This document shows, one piece after another, positions 24,625 through 35,957 of a stretch of DNA of 64,000 nucleotides (positions within the stretch are counted from its first letter, which is position 1; each line of letters begins with the position of its first letter). The stretch spans positions 62,001-126,000 of the forward strand of contig NZ_NPDU01000003.1 of the NCBI RefSeq assembly GCF_002811985.1, in the 5' to 3' direction. Both the position numbers and the translations under genes were made by a program. This DNA is from Leptospira adleri. GTDB lineage: Bacteria; Spirochaetota; Leptospiria; Leptospirales; Leptospiraceae. The notes below the pieces were generated by a model that searched no databases, was not told the origin of the DNA, and saw nothing but the letters and a program-made list of their open reading frames with translations.

Positions 24625-24966
24625 TTGTAAGAGCTCCTACAAAAGGAACAACCAAGTCGGATTTTCAATTCTGGGGATGTTCTGATTTTTTAGTTTTGGA
24701 TGCGAAGATTTGAACTTTTTTGAAAAATTGTAAGAGCTACTACAAATCCTAAATGAAACGGAGCCTCCATTCTTAGCCGAACTTCGAGGAGTGACATACG
24801 TTTTGAATATTCTGGAATTTGAATCCGTTACTTTGTAAGAGTTCCTACATTTCACGCTGTCAATCGGGGAACTTTCTCCACGACGAATTCGTTCGGTTGC
24901 GATTCTCGGCGAAGAATTACGAAAAAGGCAGAATGAATTCCTTAAAAACCGTAAGAGCTCCTACAA
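24625..24966. repeat. four regularly spaced copies of the 18-bp quasi-palindrome
   Basis: Copies at 24625-24642 (exact consensus), 24728-24745 (GAGCTA core), 24833-24850 (GAGTTC core) and 24951-24966. All have the same orientation, with start-to-start spacing of 103, 105 and 118 bases. Spacer sequences are unrelated to one another. The cluster fills most of the 438-base gap (24547-24984) between convergent genes. A 72-codon minus-strand frame inside is not convincing. Confidence 0.75.
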
Positions 24967-24984
24967 CAAAATCGCAAGGAAGGA

Positions 24985-25314
24985 CTATTCTAAAATCCCT
25001 TGTTTTTTGAGGGAGAACGCGAGATCCATTTTGCTGATCAGATGTTTGGCCCTTCCGAAACGAATCATCGTTTTAGGTTTCGAATTCTCTTTGGAATCGA
25101 ATACTTCCAGACAGGTTTCGATCACCGGACAGGAATTGTCCGTACATCCGATCTCGGTAAGTTTTAGAATTTCATTTCCTTGGAGATGGAGTGGACCGCT
25201 GAGCCAAGAAATCAGAGTCGGGTGAAATGAAAATTCTTCGGTCGCACTTCGGGTTTCCGAAAAGACGGGTCCGTGATTGTGAACCGAAGAATGATTTGGT
25301 ACCGCCGGTTTCAT
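24985..25314 (-). CDS. small conserved-looking protein downstream of metH
   Basis: 109 residues. No signal peptide. The centre reads 'LTEIGCTDNSCPVIETCLEV', a CxxxxCPxxE(T/S) pattern that I associate with a small uncharacterised bacterial family, followed by a basic 'FGRAKHLISKMDLAF'. The start lies 48 bases after the metH stop, so it could be the last gene of the methionine-cycle operon. Function unknown; the two Cys could bind metal or form a disulfide. Confidence 0.6.
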   Translation of the reverse strand: MKPAVPNHSSVHNHGPVFSETRSATEEFSFHPTLISWLSGPLHLQGNEILKLTEIGCTDNSCPVIETCLEVFDSKENSKPKTMIRFGRAKHLISKMDLAFSLKKQGILE

Positions 25315-25362
25315 AACTTTCTAGTTAGACGAAAGAAAATGGATTCTTCCTTTCTCCTATCC

Positions 25363-28300
25363 TTATCTCGCGATCGAAATCGCAAGAGGGTCATAAGCCA
25401 GATTGGGCGCGAGCCAACGTTCCGTCTCTTCGATCGTAAATCCTTTTCGTTTGGCGTAATCTTCTATCTGATCACGGTTGATTTTCGCAACGGCAAAGTA
25501 TTTGGATTGAGGATGCGCAAAATACAAACCGCTGACCGAGCTCGCCGGCCACATTGCAAAATGTTCAGTTAGAGTGATCCCCGTATTTTTTTCAGCTTGG
25601 AGAAGATCGAAAAGAACTCGCTTCTCAGTGTGATCCGGAGACGCCGGATAACCGGCTGCAGGACGAATCCCTCTATATCTTTCCCTGATCAAATCTTCCG
25701 GAGAAAGATTTTCGTCTTTTGCGTAACCCCAATATTCTTTTCGAACTTTGAAGTGTATGTATTCAGCGAACGCCTCCGCAAAACGATCGCCTAACGCTTT
25801 GGCCATGATGGAATTGTAGTCGTCAAGATTCTTCTCAAACTCTTTTGCGAATTCTTCTACACCGTGTCCGGTCGTCACCGCAAATCCTCCGATGTAGTCG
25901 ATTCTTCCCGATTCCTTCGGAGCTACGTAGTCCGCCAAACAATAATTAGGTTCTGTAGCGTCCTCTTTTTGGATCTGCTGACGCAAAGTATGAAAAACCG
26001 TGAGCAATTTGGAGCGAGTTTCATCTTCGTAAACTTCGATATCGTCGTCTACGCTGTTCGCCGGAAAAATTCCGATCACGCCCTTTGTTTTGAAAAGTTT
26101 CCCTTCCGTGATTCTTTTCATCAGTTTCTGGGCGTCCGCAAAAAGTTCTCTCGCCTGTTTCCCGGTTGTTTCGCTCTCCAAGATAGCGGGGTATCTGCCT
26201 TTCAATTCCCAAGCTGTGAAGAACGGGGTCCAGTCGATAAAAGGAATCAGCGTTTCCAACGAAACTTCTTCATCGAATACTTTGATTCCGACAAACGCCG
26301 GTTTGTCGATGCGAGACGTAGACCAATCGATCGTTTCCTTGTTTTCCCTTGCTTGATCGAGAGAGACGAGTTTTCTTTCCGCTCTTGTATTGAAGTAATT
26401 TTCTCTCGCAGCGAGTTGGTCCTCTTTGATCTTTTTCGTATAGTCTTCGATAAGATCGGGATGAAGAAGTTGATTGACCACGTTTACGACCCGAGACGCG
26501 TCCACGACGTGAACCACGGGTTGATCGTACGCCGGTGCGATCTTAACCGCCGTATGTGCGGAGCTCGTAGTAGCTCCGCCGATCAAAAGAGGTACTTCAA
26601 ATCCGGTGCGTTTCATCTCGGCCGCAACGTGAACCATTTCGTCCAGAGAAGGTGTGATTAAGCCGGAAAGGCCGATGATGCTCGCGTTATGCTTTCTTGC
26701 TTCTTCGAGAATTTTGTCGGCGGGAACCATCACTCCTAAATCGATCACTTCGTAGTTATTGCATGCAAGAACCACGCCGACGATATTTTTGCCGATATCG
26801 TGTACGTCTCCCTTTACGGTCGCGATTAAGAATTTAGGGCGAGACGAATCGTCCTGATTGTTTTTCTTTTCTTCCTCCATAAAAGGTAAAAGATAAGCTA
26901 CGGATTTTTTCATCACACGCGCACTCTTTACCACTTGAGGAAGGAACATCTTTCCGGCTCCGAAAAGTTCTCCCACGATTTTCATTCCGTCCATAAGAGG
27001 ACCTTCGATTACGGTTAACGGACGTCCGTATTTAAGGCGCGCTTCTTCAGTATCTTGATCGATGTATTCTACGATTCCTTTTACGAGGGCGTGAGAAAGT
27101 CTTTCCTCCACGGAAGTTCCTTCTCTCCAGGTCTCTTCTTTTTTCTCCGCTTTGTCTCCGGACTTTACGCTTTCCGCAAATTCTACGAGACGTTCGGTCG
27201 CGTCCGGTCTTCTGTTCAGAATTACATCTTCAACATATTCTAATAAATCTTTTGGAATTTCTTCGTAGACGGCGAGCATTCCGGCGTTTACGATCGCCAT
27301 GTCCATTCCCGCTTGGATCGCATAATATAAGAATACGGAATGCATCGCCTCCCTCACCGGATTGTTTCCCCTGAAAGAGAAAGACACGTTAGACAAACCG
27401 CCGGAAACCTTTGCCCCCGGACACAGTTTTTTAATTTCACGAATGGCGTCGATGAAGTCCATCGCGTAGTTGTTATGTTCTTCGATTCCGGTTGCGACGG
27501 TAAGAATGTTCGGATCAAAGATGATGTCGACCGGGTTGAAGTCGGCTTTTGTCACGAGAAGATCATACGCGCGTTTGCATATTCTAACCTTTTCGTCTTT
27601 TGTAGCTGCCTGACCTTGTTCGTCGAAAGCCATCACGATCGCAGCGGCACCGTATCTCTGGATCTTACGCGCGTGTTCTAAGAATTTTTCCTCGCCCTCT
27701 TTCAGAGAGATCGAATTTACGATCGGTTTTCCCTGGATACACTTTAAGCCTTCCTCCAATACGCTCCACTTGGAAGAATCGATCATGAAAGGAACCTTTG
27801 CGATGTCCGGTTCCCCCGCGATGAGATTCAAAAAATGTCGCATCGAGGCTTCTCCGTCTAACAACGCTTCGTCGAAGTTGATATCGATGACGTTCGCCCC
27901 TGCTTCTACTTGTTGCAGAGCGACCGAGACCGCTTCTTCGAAATTACCTTCGATGATGAGTTTTTTAAAACGAGGAGATCCCGTTACGTTGGTCCTCTCT
28001 CCTACCAATAAAAATCCCTTGTCAGGAGTTATATTCAGAGGTTCGAGCCCCGAAAGTCTTGTCACTTCCGGAATTTCGGGAATCACTCTAGGTTTTTTCC
28101 CTTGGACCGCCTTGGCAGCTGCGGCGATATGTTCCGGAGTCGTTCCACAGCAACCCCCGGCTATGTTTAGCCAGCCGGCGCTTGCAAATTCTTGAATATA
28201 TTTTCCGAATTCTTCCGGAGTCTGATCGTATCCGCCGAATGCGTTCGGAAGTCCTGCGTTCGGATAACAACTGATCATACAGGAGGATACTCGGGAGAGT

Positions 28301-29103
28301 TCTTCGATATACGGTCTCATCTCATCGGCGCCTAACGCGCAGTTGATTCCCACTGATAACGGTTTTGCGTGAGCGATGGAATTGTAAAACGCTTCCACGG
28401 TTTGTCCGGAAAGTGTTCTTCCGGAAGCGTCGGTAATCGTTACGGAAAGGCAAACAGGAATTCTTACTTTAAGGTCTTCGAATACTTGTTCGATCGCGAA
28501 AATGGCGGCCTTTAAATTAAGCGTATCGATATTCGTTTCAGGAAGAAGAAGATCGACTCCCGACTCAACAAGCGCGCGCGCTTGTTCGTAAAAAGTCGCG
28601 ACTAATTCGTCGAAAGTAACCGCACGGAACGCCGGGTTGTTTACGTCCGGAGAAAGCGTCGCCGTTCGAGTCGTAGGTCCGATCGCACCCGCTAAAAAGC
28701 ATGGGTGAGTCGGATTCGTTTTTTGGAATTTTTCGATCGCGTTACGCGCGCATTTAACAGCGGCCTTGTTCAGATCCGCAACTAAGAATTCCGTTTTATA
28801 ATCGCCTTGAGAGACTTGATTGGAACTAAACGTGTTTGTTTCGAGGATATTTGCGCCGGATTCCAAAAATTTAACGTGGATGGCTTCGATCACGTCCGGT
28901 CTCGTTAAACAAAGAAGTTCGTTGTTCCCTTTGAGAGGATGTGGATGATTTTTTAGTACGTCGCCCCTGAAGTCGTCTTCGGTCAGAGGAAATCTTTGAA
29001 TCATCGTTCCCATCGCTCCGTCGATGACTAAAATTTGTTTTTCGAGAAGGGAGATGAGTTCTTTCGCCTTTGGATTGGTATAGTTCTGAGCTTTCTGAGT
29101 CAT
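25363..29103 (-). CDS. metH: cobalamin-dependent methionine synthase MetH
   Basis: 1246 residues, full family length. MetH transfers a methyl group from 5-methyltetrahydrofolate through cobalamin to homocysteine. Domains in order: homocysteine-binding (about 10-345, zinc Cys in 'GINCALG' and '[10 protein letters not shown]'), pterin-binding (about 360-630, '[11 protein letters not shown]', '[10 protein letters not shown]'), cobalamin cap and B12-binding (about 660-900, 'DVHDIGKN' at 766-773 with the lower-ligand His), and SAM-binding reactivation domain (about 920-1240, '[12 protein letters not shown]' near 1146). It follows the ferredoxin gene by 43 bases. The neighbours ahcY and an ArsR-methyltransferase make this a methionine-cycle cluster. 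No cobalamin riboswitch was recognised upstream. Confidence 0.97.
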   Translation of the reverse strand: MTQKAQNYTNPKAKELISLLEKQILVIDGAMGTMIQRFPLTEDDFRGDVLKNHPHPLKGNNELLCLTRPDVIEAIHVKFLESGANILETNTFSSNQVSQGDYKTEFLVADLNKAAVKCARNAIEKFQKTNPTHPCFLAGAIGPTTRTATLSPDVNNPAFRAVTFDELVATFYEQARALVESGVDLLLPETNIDTLNLKAAIFAIEQVFEDLKVRIPVCLSVTITDASGRTLSGQTVEAFYNSIAHAKPLSVGINCALGADEMRPYIEELSRVSSCMISCYPNAGLPNAFGGYDQTPEEFGKYIQEFASAGWLNIAGGCCGTTPEHIAAAAKAVQGKKPRVIPEIPEVTRLSGLEPLNITPDKGFLLVGERTNVTGSPRFKKLIIEGNFEEAVSVALQQVEAGANVIDINFDEALLDGEASMRHFLNLIAGEPDIAKVPFMIDSSKWSVLEEGLKCIQGKPIVNSISLKEGEEKFLEHARKIQRYGAAAIVMAFDEQGQAATKDEKVRICKRAYDLLVTKADFNPVDIIFDPNILTVATGIEEHNNYAMDFIDAIREIKKLCPGAKVSGGLSNVSFSFRGNNPVREAMHSVFLYYAIQAGMDMAIVNAGMLAVYEEIPKDLLEYVEDVILNRRPDATERLVEFAESVKSGDKAEKKEETWREGTSVEERLSHALVKGIVEYIDQDTEEARLKYGRPLTVIEGPLMDGMKIVGELFGAGKMFLPQVVKSARVMKKSVAYLLPFMEEEKKNNQDDSSRPKFLIATVKGDVHDIGKNIVGVVLACNNYEVIDLGVMVPADKILEEARKHNASIIGLSGLITPSLDEMVHVAAEMKRTGFEVPLLIGGATTSSAHTAVKIAPAYDQPVVHVVDASRVVNVVNQLLHPDLIEDYTKKIKEDQLAARENYFNTRAERKLVSLDQARENKETIDWSTSRIDKPAFVGIKVFDEEVSLETLIPFIDWTPFFTAWELKGRYPAILESETTGKQARELFADAQKLMKRITEGKLFKTKGVIGIFPANSVDDDIEVYEDETRSKLLTVFHTLRQQIQKEDATEPNYCLADYVAPKESGRIDYIGGFAVTTGHGVEEFAKEFEKNLDDYNSIMAKALGDRFAEAFAEYIHFKVRKEYWGYAKDENLSPEDLIRERYRGIRPAAGYPASPDHTEKRVLFDLLQAEKNTGITLTEHFAMWPASSVSGLYFAHPQSKYFAVAKINRDQIEDYAKRKGFTIEETERWLAPNLAYDPLAISIAR

Positions 29104-29146
29104 GATTCGTTTCTTTATGTGTTCTGAAAAATAAAATTACGTTCTT

Positions 29147-29446
29147 CTAATATTCTGAATTTATACAGCCTTGGTCCTTGAGAGGGACTTTGACGTCTAT
29201 GATCGCAGGAGAATGTTTTGATCTCAAGGCATTCTCCGTTATCCAGCTTTGCCAGATCGAAGGTACATCGCAATCAGGATAGATCGCTTCGACCGGACAC
29301 TCCGGCCTGCACTTGTTACAATCGATGCAGACAGAAGGTTCAATGTAGAGACAATCGGTTCCTTCTCGAAACGCTTCCACGGGACAAACCGCGGCGCAAT
29401 ACGTATATTTGCAGTTTCTACACGGTTCTGTGACAACGTAGGCCAT
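29147..29446 (-). CDS. FdxA-like ferredoxin (7Fe/8Fe type)
   Basis: 99 residues. The Cys pattern is C9-x2-C12-x4-C17-x3-C21-Pro and C40-x2-C43-x2-C46-x3-C50-Pro, as in FdxA-type ferredoxins with one [3Fe-4S] and one [4Fe-4S] cluster. The residue after 'CPVE' that is Cys in many FdxA is Ala here, while an extra Cys lies at 32. It sits between ahcY and metH. MetH needs a low-potential electron to reactivate oxidised cobalamin, so a role as its reductant is an attractive inference. No strong Shine-Dalgarno is seen; a hairpin lies just upstream. Confidence 0.9.
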   Translation of the reverse strand: MAYVVTEPCRNCKYTYCAAVCPVEAFREGTDCLYIEPSVCIDCNKCRPECPVEAIYPDCDVPSIWQSWITENALRSKHSPAIIDVKVPLKDQGCINSEY

Positions 29447-29466
29447 CGTTTATAGAAGGACCGACC

Positions 29467-29493
29467 TTCCGGGATCTTATATCGATCCCGGAA
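29467..29493. repeat. 10-bp inverted repeat between ahcY and ferredoxin
   Basis: TTCCGGGATC, 7-base loop, GATCCCGGAA, followed on the plus strand by six T (29494-29499). On the transcribed minus strand the run is A before the hairpin and no U-run follows, so it is not a canonical terminator for ahcY. It may stabilise the ahcY mRNA or partly reduce read-through to the ferredoxin and metH. Confidence 0.6.
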
Positions 29494-29502
29494 TTTTTTC
29501 GA

Positions 29503-30813
<1,311 letters not shown>

Positions 30814-30814
30814 T

Positions 30815-31792
<978 letters not shown>

Positions 31793-31799
31793 TAGGACA

Positions 31800-31828
31800 G
31801 AGATATCAAGATATCTTGATATCTGCAA
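31800..31828 (-). promoter_or_regulatory. promoter with embedded 24-bp perfect palindrome (putative SahR-like operator)
   Basis: 31801-31824 is a perfect palindrome with half-site AGATATCAAGAT. On the minus strand TTGCAG (31828-31823) and TATCTC (31805-31800) are spaced by 17 bases and can serve as -35 and -10, so the palindrome fills the core promoter. The predicted start of transcription falls at about 31793, next to the ATG at 31792, so the message may be leaderless. Binding here would block RNA polymerase. Confidence 0.65.
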
Positions 31829-31834
31829 GGCTTT

Positions 31835-32329
31835 TTATGAGGAAAGAAGAAAAAGTTGCGAGTGGAAACGTTTTTGGGAAAGGAGGATTTTTTTGAGGAG
31901 GGTGATTTTTGTAAGAGCTCCTCCGAGTTCTGCTCGGGGGATTTCCTGATTACACTCCCATTGCTCCAAAATAGAAAAGAGAAGGCAACGAGAGACGCCT
32001 AAGCCTTGTGCCAGGATCCCCAATTCAACCCAGTCTTTCTCATCAGGTCGAAAATTCATCCTTGTGAGTTTTAGGCCTTTCTTTTGGTAGCTAACAGCCG
32101 GAAAACTCTTCCCTAAAAACTTTTTCCTTAAAGCTGCTTTTTGATATTTTTTTAAGAGGAAGCTCAGCTCCAGATTTAGCTTGTCTGCCCTGAGCTTTCT
32201 CATTCGAATAATTTGCTCAGGAATGAGTAAAGTCACTGGTGCACCCTTTTTTCTCAGCGATATCTCTCTCTTAGAAATAAATTCTTCTTTTGATCCCATA
32301 CCGAAAACGGTTCCCCGAAGAGATTGCAT
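31835..32329 (-). CDS. DUF1564 family protein
   Basis: 164 residues. The segments 'VTLLIPEQIIRMR', 'LKLTRMNFRPDEKDWVELGILAQGLGVSRCLLF' (shown in parts: 'NFRPDEKDW', 'GVSRCLLF') and an even basic helix content match DUF1564, a paralogous family I know from Leptospira. Function unknown; the basic, helical make-up and ribbon-like motif suggest DNA binding. The C-terminal coding part runs through one copy of the dispersed repeat (31909-31922), so the tail may have been added by repeat insertion. A start at 32299 is also possible. Confidence 0.75.
   Translation of the reverse strand: MQSLRGTVFGMGSKEEFISKREISLRKKGAPVTLLIPEQIIRMRKLRADKLNLELSFLLKKYQKAALRKKFLGKSFPAVSYQKKGLKLTRMNFRPDEKDWVELGILAQGLGVSRCLLFSILEQWECNQEIPRAELGGALTKITLLKKILLSQKRFHSQLFLLSS
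31909..31922. repeat. dispersed quasi-palindrome copy inside DUF1564 3' end
   Basis: TTGTAAGAGCTCCT matches the first 14 bases of the 18-bp consensus; the right part is replaced by a short CCGAG...CTCGG inverted repeat. It overlaps the last codons of the DUF1564 gene. Confidence 0.6.
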
Positions 32330-32394
32330 GAGCCTTGAAAATAGAGTTTTTTGATTTTTTTCTAAAGAATTTGTTTTTTAATCAATGCTTCATC

Positions 32395-32445
32395 TGTAAG
32401 AGCTCCTACGGATAATTGTAGCGCTCTCCGTAAGACTTCCTACAA
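32395..32445. repeat. two adjacent copies of the dispersed quasi-palindrome
   Basis: TGTAAGAGCTCCTACGG at 32395-32411 and a variant, GTAAGACTTCCTACAA, at 32430-32445. They lie between the divergent DUF1564 and TetR genes, about 50 bases before the TetR ATG, where they could affect transcription of either. Confidence 0.65.
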
Positions 32446-32491
32446 ATTCTTCTTTACAATACGACCAGTCACTTTAAAAATAAGAATCCAG

Positions 32492-33070
32492 ATGAAAATT
32501 TCGATAAAAGAAGCAGAAACAAAGAAAAAAAGAATCCTGGAAACAGGGGTTCAACTTCTTCGAAAGAATAGTCCCGATGCCGTTGGGATCCAAGAAATCG
32601 CAGACGCTTCCGGAATTCCTAAAGGTTCTTTCTACAACTACTTCAAATCCAAAGATCAGTTTCTTTTGGAAGCGCTCGAATCTTATACTCTGGACGCAAT
32701 TTCCTGGAACAAGGCTGTTTTACGAGAATCGGGACATGGAGTTACTTCCCTTTTTAATCTCTATGAAAGGAAAAGTAAACTGGAGAAATCCCTTTTTTTA
32801 GAAGAAATCTCCTGCTTCATCGATGTTCTCTCCCAATATTCCTCTTCTTCGAGGCATGAACTGAGGCAAAAGCTGAAATTCTCTCTGGAAACGATTGCGC
32901 AAGCGATTTCCGAGGCTCTTCCGGTTCCAAAATCCGAGGAGCTCCTACAAAAAATCCGATTCTTAGAATCCTCCTGGAGAGGCGCAATGCTCCTCTACAG
33001 AGCGACTGGAGACGAAATCTACCTTGATCAATTCCTAACTTTTTTTCCGAAAACGATTTTAGGAGATTAG
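32492..33070 (+). CDS. TetR family transcriptional regulator
   Basis: 192 residues. N-terminal TetR helix-turn-helix: 'KKRILETGVQLLRKN', 'VGIQEIADASGIPKGSFYNYFKSKDQFLLEAL' in outline, ending in the typical 'YFKSKDQF'. The C-terminal ligand domain is not assignable. The next gene starts two bases after its stop with a GGAG inside the TetR end, so the pair is probably one operon: the regulator likely controls itself and the thioesterase, perhaps in response to an acyl-CoA or fatty acid. Confidence 0.9.
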   Translation: MKISIKEAETKKKRILETGVQLLRKNSPDAVGIQEIADASGIPKGSFYNYFKSKDQFLLEALESYTLDAISWNKAVLRESGHGVTSLFNLYERKSKLEKSLFLEEISCFIDVLSQYSSSSRHELRQKLKFSLETIAQAISEALPVPKSEELLQKIRFLESSWRGAMLLYRATGDEIYLDQFLTFFPKTILGD

Positions 33071-33071
33071 A

Positions 33072-33515
33072 ATGAAAACACCGACCCCGACTCTGATTAG
33101 AAAGAATCATTCCACGCAGATTTCAATTCGTTGGGACGAACTGGACCCCAACCAACATGTGAACAATAAGAATTTTCAGGGTTATCTGGACGAAGCCCGA
33201 ATGAGAGCGATGCGAGACTGGGGTTTTTCTATGGAAAGTCTCCGGGAACAGGGTTTTGGCCCGGTGATTCTTTCCGTTCATCTGGACTTTAAACGAGAAA
33301 TATCTTATCCGGAAATCGTTCAAATAGAATCGGATCTCTTTCTCAAGTCCCCTACTCGTGCGGTCTTCGAACAGAGAATCATTTCTCAGAGTAACCAGGT
33401 TCTTTCCTGTAAAGCAAGCACGGATTGGGTGATCCTCAATCTCAATTCCAAAAGACCTTCTCCGTTTTTGGAAACTTTAGGTCTGAAAGAAGCCGCACTT
33501 TCGGGAACTTTGTAG
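33072..33515 (+). CDS. acyl-CoA thioesterase, hotdog fold (4HBT)
   Basis: 147 residues. The 'IRWDELDPNQHVNNKNFQGYLDEAR' region contains the Asp and 'H.NN..Y..Y/L.EAR' pattern of 4-hydroxybenzoyl-CoA thioesterase-like proteins, with the catalytic Asp (in 'WDELDPNQHVNN') near residue 20. The family hydrolyses acyl-CoA thioesters in the cytoplasm. It is translationally linked to the TetR gene, one base apart. Substrate length cannot be told. Confidence 0.85.
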   Translation: MKTPTPTLIRKNHSTQISIRWDELDPNQHVNNKNFQGYLDEARMRAMRDWGFSMESLREQGFGPVILSVHLDFKREISYPEIVQIESDLFLKSPTRAVFEQRIISQSNQVLSCKASTDWVILNLNSKRPSPFLETLGLKEAALSGTL

Positions 33516-34261
33516 ATATTAAGAACCTTTTCCAAAATCTTTGAAGGACGGAAAAGAACCCTGTTTTATGAAATTAGAATGCTTTTTTTGTGTGAGCTCC
33601 TACAAATTAAAGTTTTTCCGTCTTTTCAAGAGATTTTAAAACGTTGTCTCCCCACTCTAAAGACGTATGAGCTCCTACATCTTTAAAAATTACGACCCGA
33701 TTCCAATCTGTTTTAGAATTTTCTAAAGTTTCAAAATTGAATCTTCTTTTCTGAAGTTTTTAGAATTTCCTTTCGAATTTCTTCGATTTCTCTTATTTCT
33801 TTCTTATATTCTTTCGAGTTTTCCTTTTCGAATGCGATAGCGATTGCAGCGGAAATTCCTTCCTTTGTTCGCGCTTTTTCGGTTTTGTTTTCCTCGAAAC
33901 AAAAAAGTTCTCTTCTTTCTCGGAAATAGATTCGCAACAAAGAAGGAATTGGAGTGGAAAGCGCGGTCGTGAGCCTTTTTTAAGAATTTTTTTGCGAGCG
34001 AATCGCCCAAGATCTCTTTTTTAGATTCAATTTTTATGTTTTAGATCCGAGCCTTGGCTCACATTTTAAAAGAATTTTTTCAATTCTTTCTTATAAATTC
34101 GATGATAAGAATCCGGTTTCTCCGAGGCTACGTTAGTTTGCTTGCGAAGCACGATTTCGCCGGTTTCATTTTGAGCGAAAGCCTTCCTCTTTTCTAAAAT
34201 CTTACTTTTCAATCGGATTCCATTCTTCTAAATCAGTTATTTACTGAATTGGAGGATTTTT
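33516..34261. other. 746-base intergenic region with two repeat copies
   Basis: The longest gap in the window. Copies of the dispersed quasi-palindrome lie at 33589-33605 (TGTGTGAGCTCCTACAA) and 33665-33680 (GTATGAGCTCCTACAT). Two overlapping minus-strand frames (33731-33940 and 33804-34010) are Lys/Glu- or Arg-rich and have no family features; they look like decayed sequence. A GGAGG lies 9 bases before the TTG of the next gene. Confidence 0.55.
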
Positions 34262-35254
34262 TTGAAATCTAAATTGGACCTTCTTCTTATCCCTTTTCTT
34301 TTTTTCTCCCTCTCCGGTTGCGCACAATTGCAAATGATCAAGGGTAAGATTAAAACCCCTGAAATTTCCTTTGAACGAGTCGAGATTGCGGAAATCACCC
34401 TCGAGGATATTAAACTCCTCATTCAAACCGAAGTGAGTAATCCTTATCCGATTTCCCTTCCCGCTTCCAGTCTGGATCTGGACGTAAAAATCGAAGGTAC
34501 TCAGTTCAGTAAAGTGAAGCTGAGTCTGGAGGCGATTTCAGGCTCTTCTAAAAAACAACTTCCGATCGAAGTGAAACTCAAGTATTCCGATCTCGCGGCG
34601 CTCTATAAGAAAGTCCCCGGCAAAAAGGAACTCCTGATTCGTATCGAAGGAGAAGCCGGCCTTCCGATTCCGGAGAAATACAAGGTCATCGCAGGTACAG
34701 AATCGCTCAAATTCCCGTTTCAAGACGAAAGATTGATACCTGCGGTTCTTCCCAATATCGAGATCCGTAAATTTAAAATCCTCAAACCGGACGTAGCAAA
34801 GATCGCCGAATCGGCTAACAGCGAAGAGATCGCGAAGAAGGCGGTTTCTTTTTTGGACGCGCTTCTTTCTCCTAAGAATAAAAAATCTCCCGGTTCCGCG
34901 TTAAACGCCGGTCTGGAAGCTCTTGATATTTCCATCGATACGGAATTTGAATTGGTTCTAAATAATAAAGCCGCATCCGATCTTAAGTTTCAGGATCTCA
35001 ACTTCGAACTCTTTCTTGAAAACGATAAGTTCTTAACCGGATCGCCGGTGAACATCGTGAATAACGGTAAAGAATCGATTCTTACGATCCGGACTAGTTT
35101 TCCTCTTAAGTCAGTTTCCAACTCGATCGCAAATGCGGTAACGAAAAGAAGTTCTTCCTTTCGTCTTTCCGGCAAAGCGTCAGTTGTATGTCCGGGTGTT
35201 TCAACCGACGCAATCGGTTTTGGTTTCACAAAGGAAGGTAACTTTCGCTGGTAA
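34262..35254 (+). CDS. LEA14-like (WHy domain) lipoprotein
   Basis: 330 residues from a TTG at 34262 preceded by GGAGG; no better start is in frame. The signal peptide ends in a lipobox ('FFSLSGC', Cys near residue 20), so it is a lipoprotein. Two beta-rich parts follow, with 'LLIQTEVSNPYPISLPASSLDLDVKIEG' style repeats (seen in pieces: 'EVSNPYPISLP', 'LVLNNKAASDL') typical of LEA type 2/WHy domains, which are linked to desiccation or stress responses. Length is about twice the single-domain size, so a duplication is likely. It stands alone. Confidence 0.82.
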   Translation: MKSKLDLLLIPFLFFSLSGCAQLQMIKGKIKTPEISFERVEIAEITLEDIKLLIQTEVSNPYPISLPASSLDLDVKIEGTQFSKVKLSLEAISGSSKKQLPIEVKLKYSDLAALYKKVPGKKELLIRIEGEAGLPIPEKYKVIAGTESLKFPFQDERLIPAVLPNIEIRKFKILKPDVAKIAESANSEEIAKKAVSFLDALLSPKNKKSPGSALNAGLEALDISIDTEFELVLNNKAASDLKFQDLNFELFLENDKFLTGSPVNIVNNGKESILTIRTSFPLKSVSNSIANAVTKRSSSFRLSGKASVVCPGVSTDAIGFGFTKEGNFRW

Positions 35255-35418
35255 GTCTCGGATTACATCGGATGTATTTCTTTTCTAACAAATGCATTCG
35301 AGATTTTCTCTCTTCTTTCGGAAAAATGTTTTCAAGTTAAACATATTGTGATAAGAATAGTCCCTGAGTTTGAAGAGCACCAACTCTTCAGATTATGATT
35401 AAACGAGCGTAAAAAGAT

Positions 35419-35934
35419 ATGGAAATCTACGAAAAAGAAAAACGGAAACTACTTTCAGCATCAACACCGGAGCAGTACATCGAGTTATCGATTAAGTCAA
35501 AGCTTACCGGTCCAAAAAAATCTAGTATCACTTCGGAATGGCTAACGTCCACCGGATATACGATAGATGACATCAAGTATGCGAGGAACCGACATCCCTT
35601 CTGGAGAAAGAAGAGAAACCAAGGTTCTTATGAACGCAACAGCAAACGACTGGAACAACACAATTATTACCGAACGGATCAGAAGATCGTTTGGGATAAG
35701 GATAAGCTTGCGAAGTTCTTCGATCTCAACTTGAAAGGTATGACCGATCATGAGTTGGCGAGAAGTTTCAAGACTTCCATCCCCGCGGTGAATCATATCC
35801 GTCGCAAGTTTCGCTTTGCAAGTCAACTCTTGGAATTAGACAAACAAAAGCCTGTCAAAGCGGGAATTTTGAAACTCTGCGCGCACAGTGAATCCGTCTT
35901 AAAGAGATTGATTCGGGAGAAGGAAGGGAAATAA
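35419..35934 (+). CDS. basic hypothetical protein, possible DNA-binding
   Basis: 171 residues, rich in Lys and Arg. No signal peptide or membrane segment. The segment 'MTDHELARSFKTSIPAVNHIRRKF' has the shape of a helix-turn-helix (a sigma-like 'T..ELA..F.TS..AV..IR'), and the first half ('EWLTSTGYTIDDIKYARNRHPFW') could hold another helix. A DNA-binding role is a guess from this pattern. No family recognised. Confidence 0.65.
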   Translation: MEIYEKEKRKLLSASTPEQYIELSIKSKLTGPKKSSITSEWLTSTGYTIDDIKYARNRHPFWRKKRNQGSYERNSKRLEQHNYYRTDQKIVWDKDKLAKFFDLNLKGMTDHELARSFKTSIPAVNHIRRKFRFASQLLELDKQKPVKAGILKLCAHSESVLKRLIREKEGK

Positions 35935-35957
35935 GCTTCTTTCGGAGACTTATTTGC

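Noticed and set aside
24625..24966. CRISPR array
   Set aside because: Repeats are only 16-18 bp, imperfect, spaced about 85-100 bases apart, and occur singly elsewhere; no cas genes.
25864..26661. 265-codon plus-strand frame opposite metH
   Set aside because: Shadow of metH; no features of a real protein.
32939..32950. Dispersed repeat copy inside the TetR gene
   Set aside because: GAGCTCCTACAA is found in an intact coding frame; most likely a chance partial match.
33731..34010. Two small overlapping minus-strand genes
   Set aside because: Low-complexity Lys/Glu- and Arg-rich translations, no ribosome site, repeats nearby.
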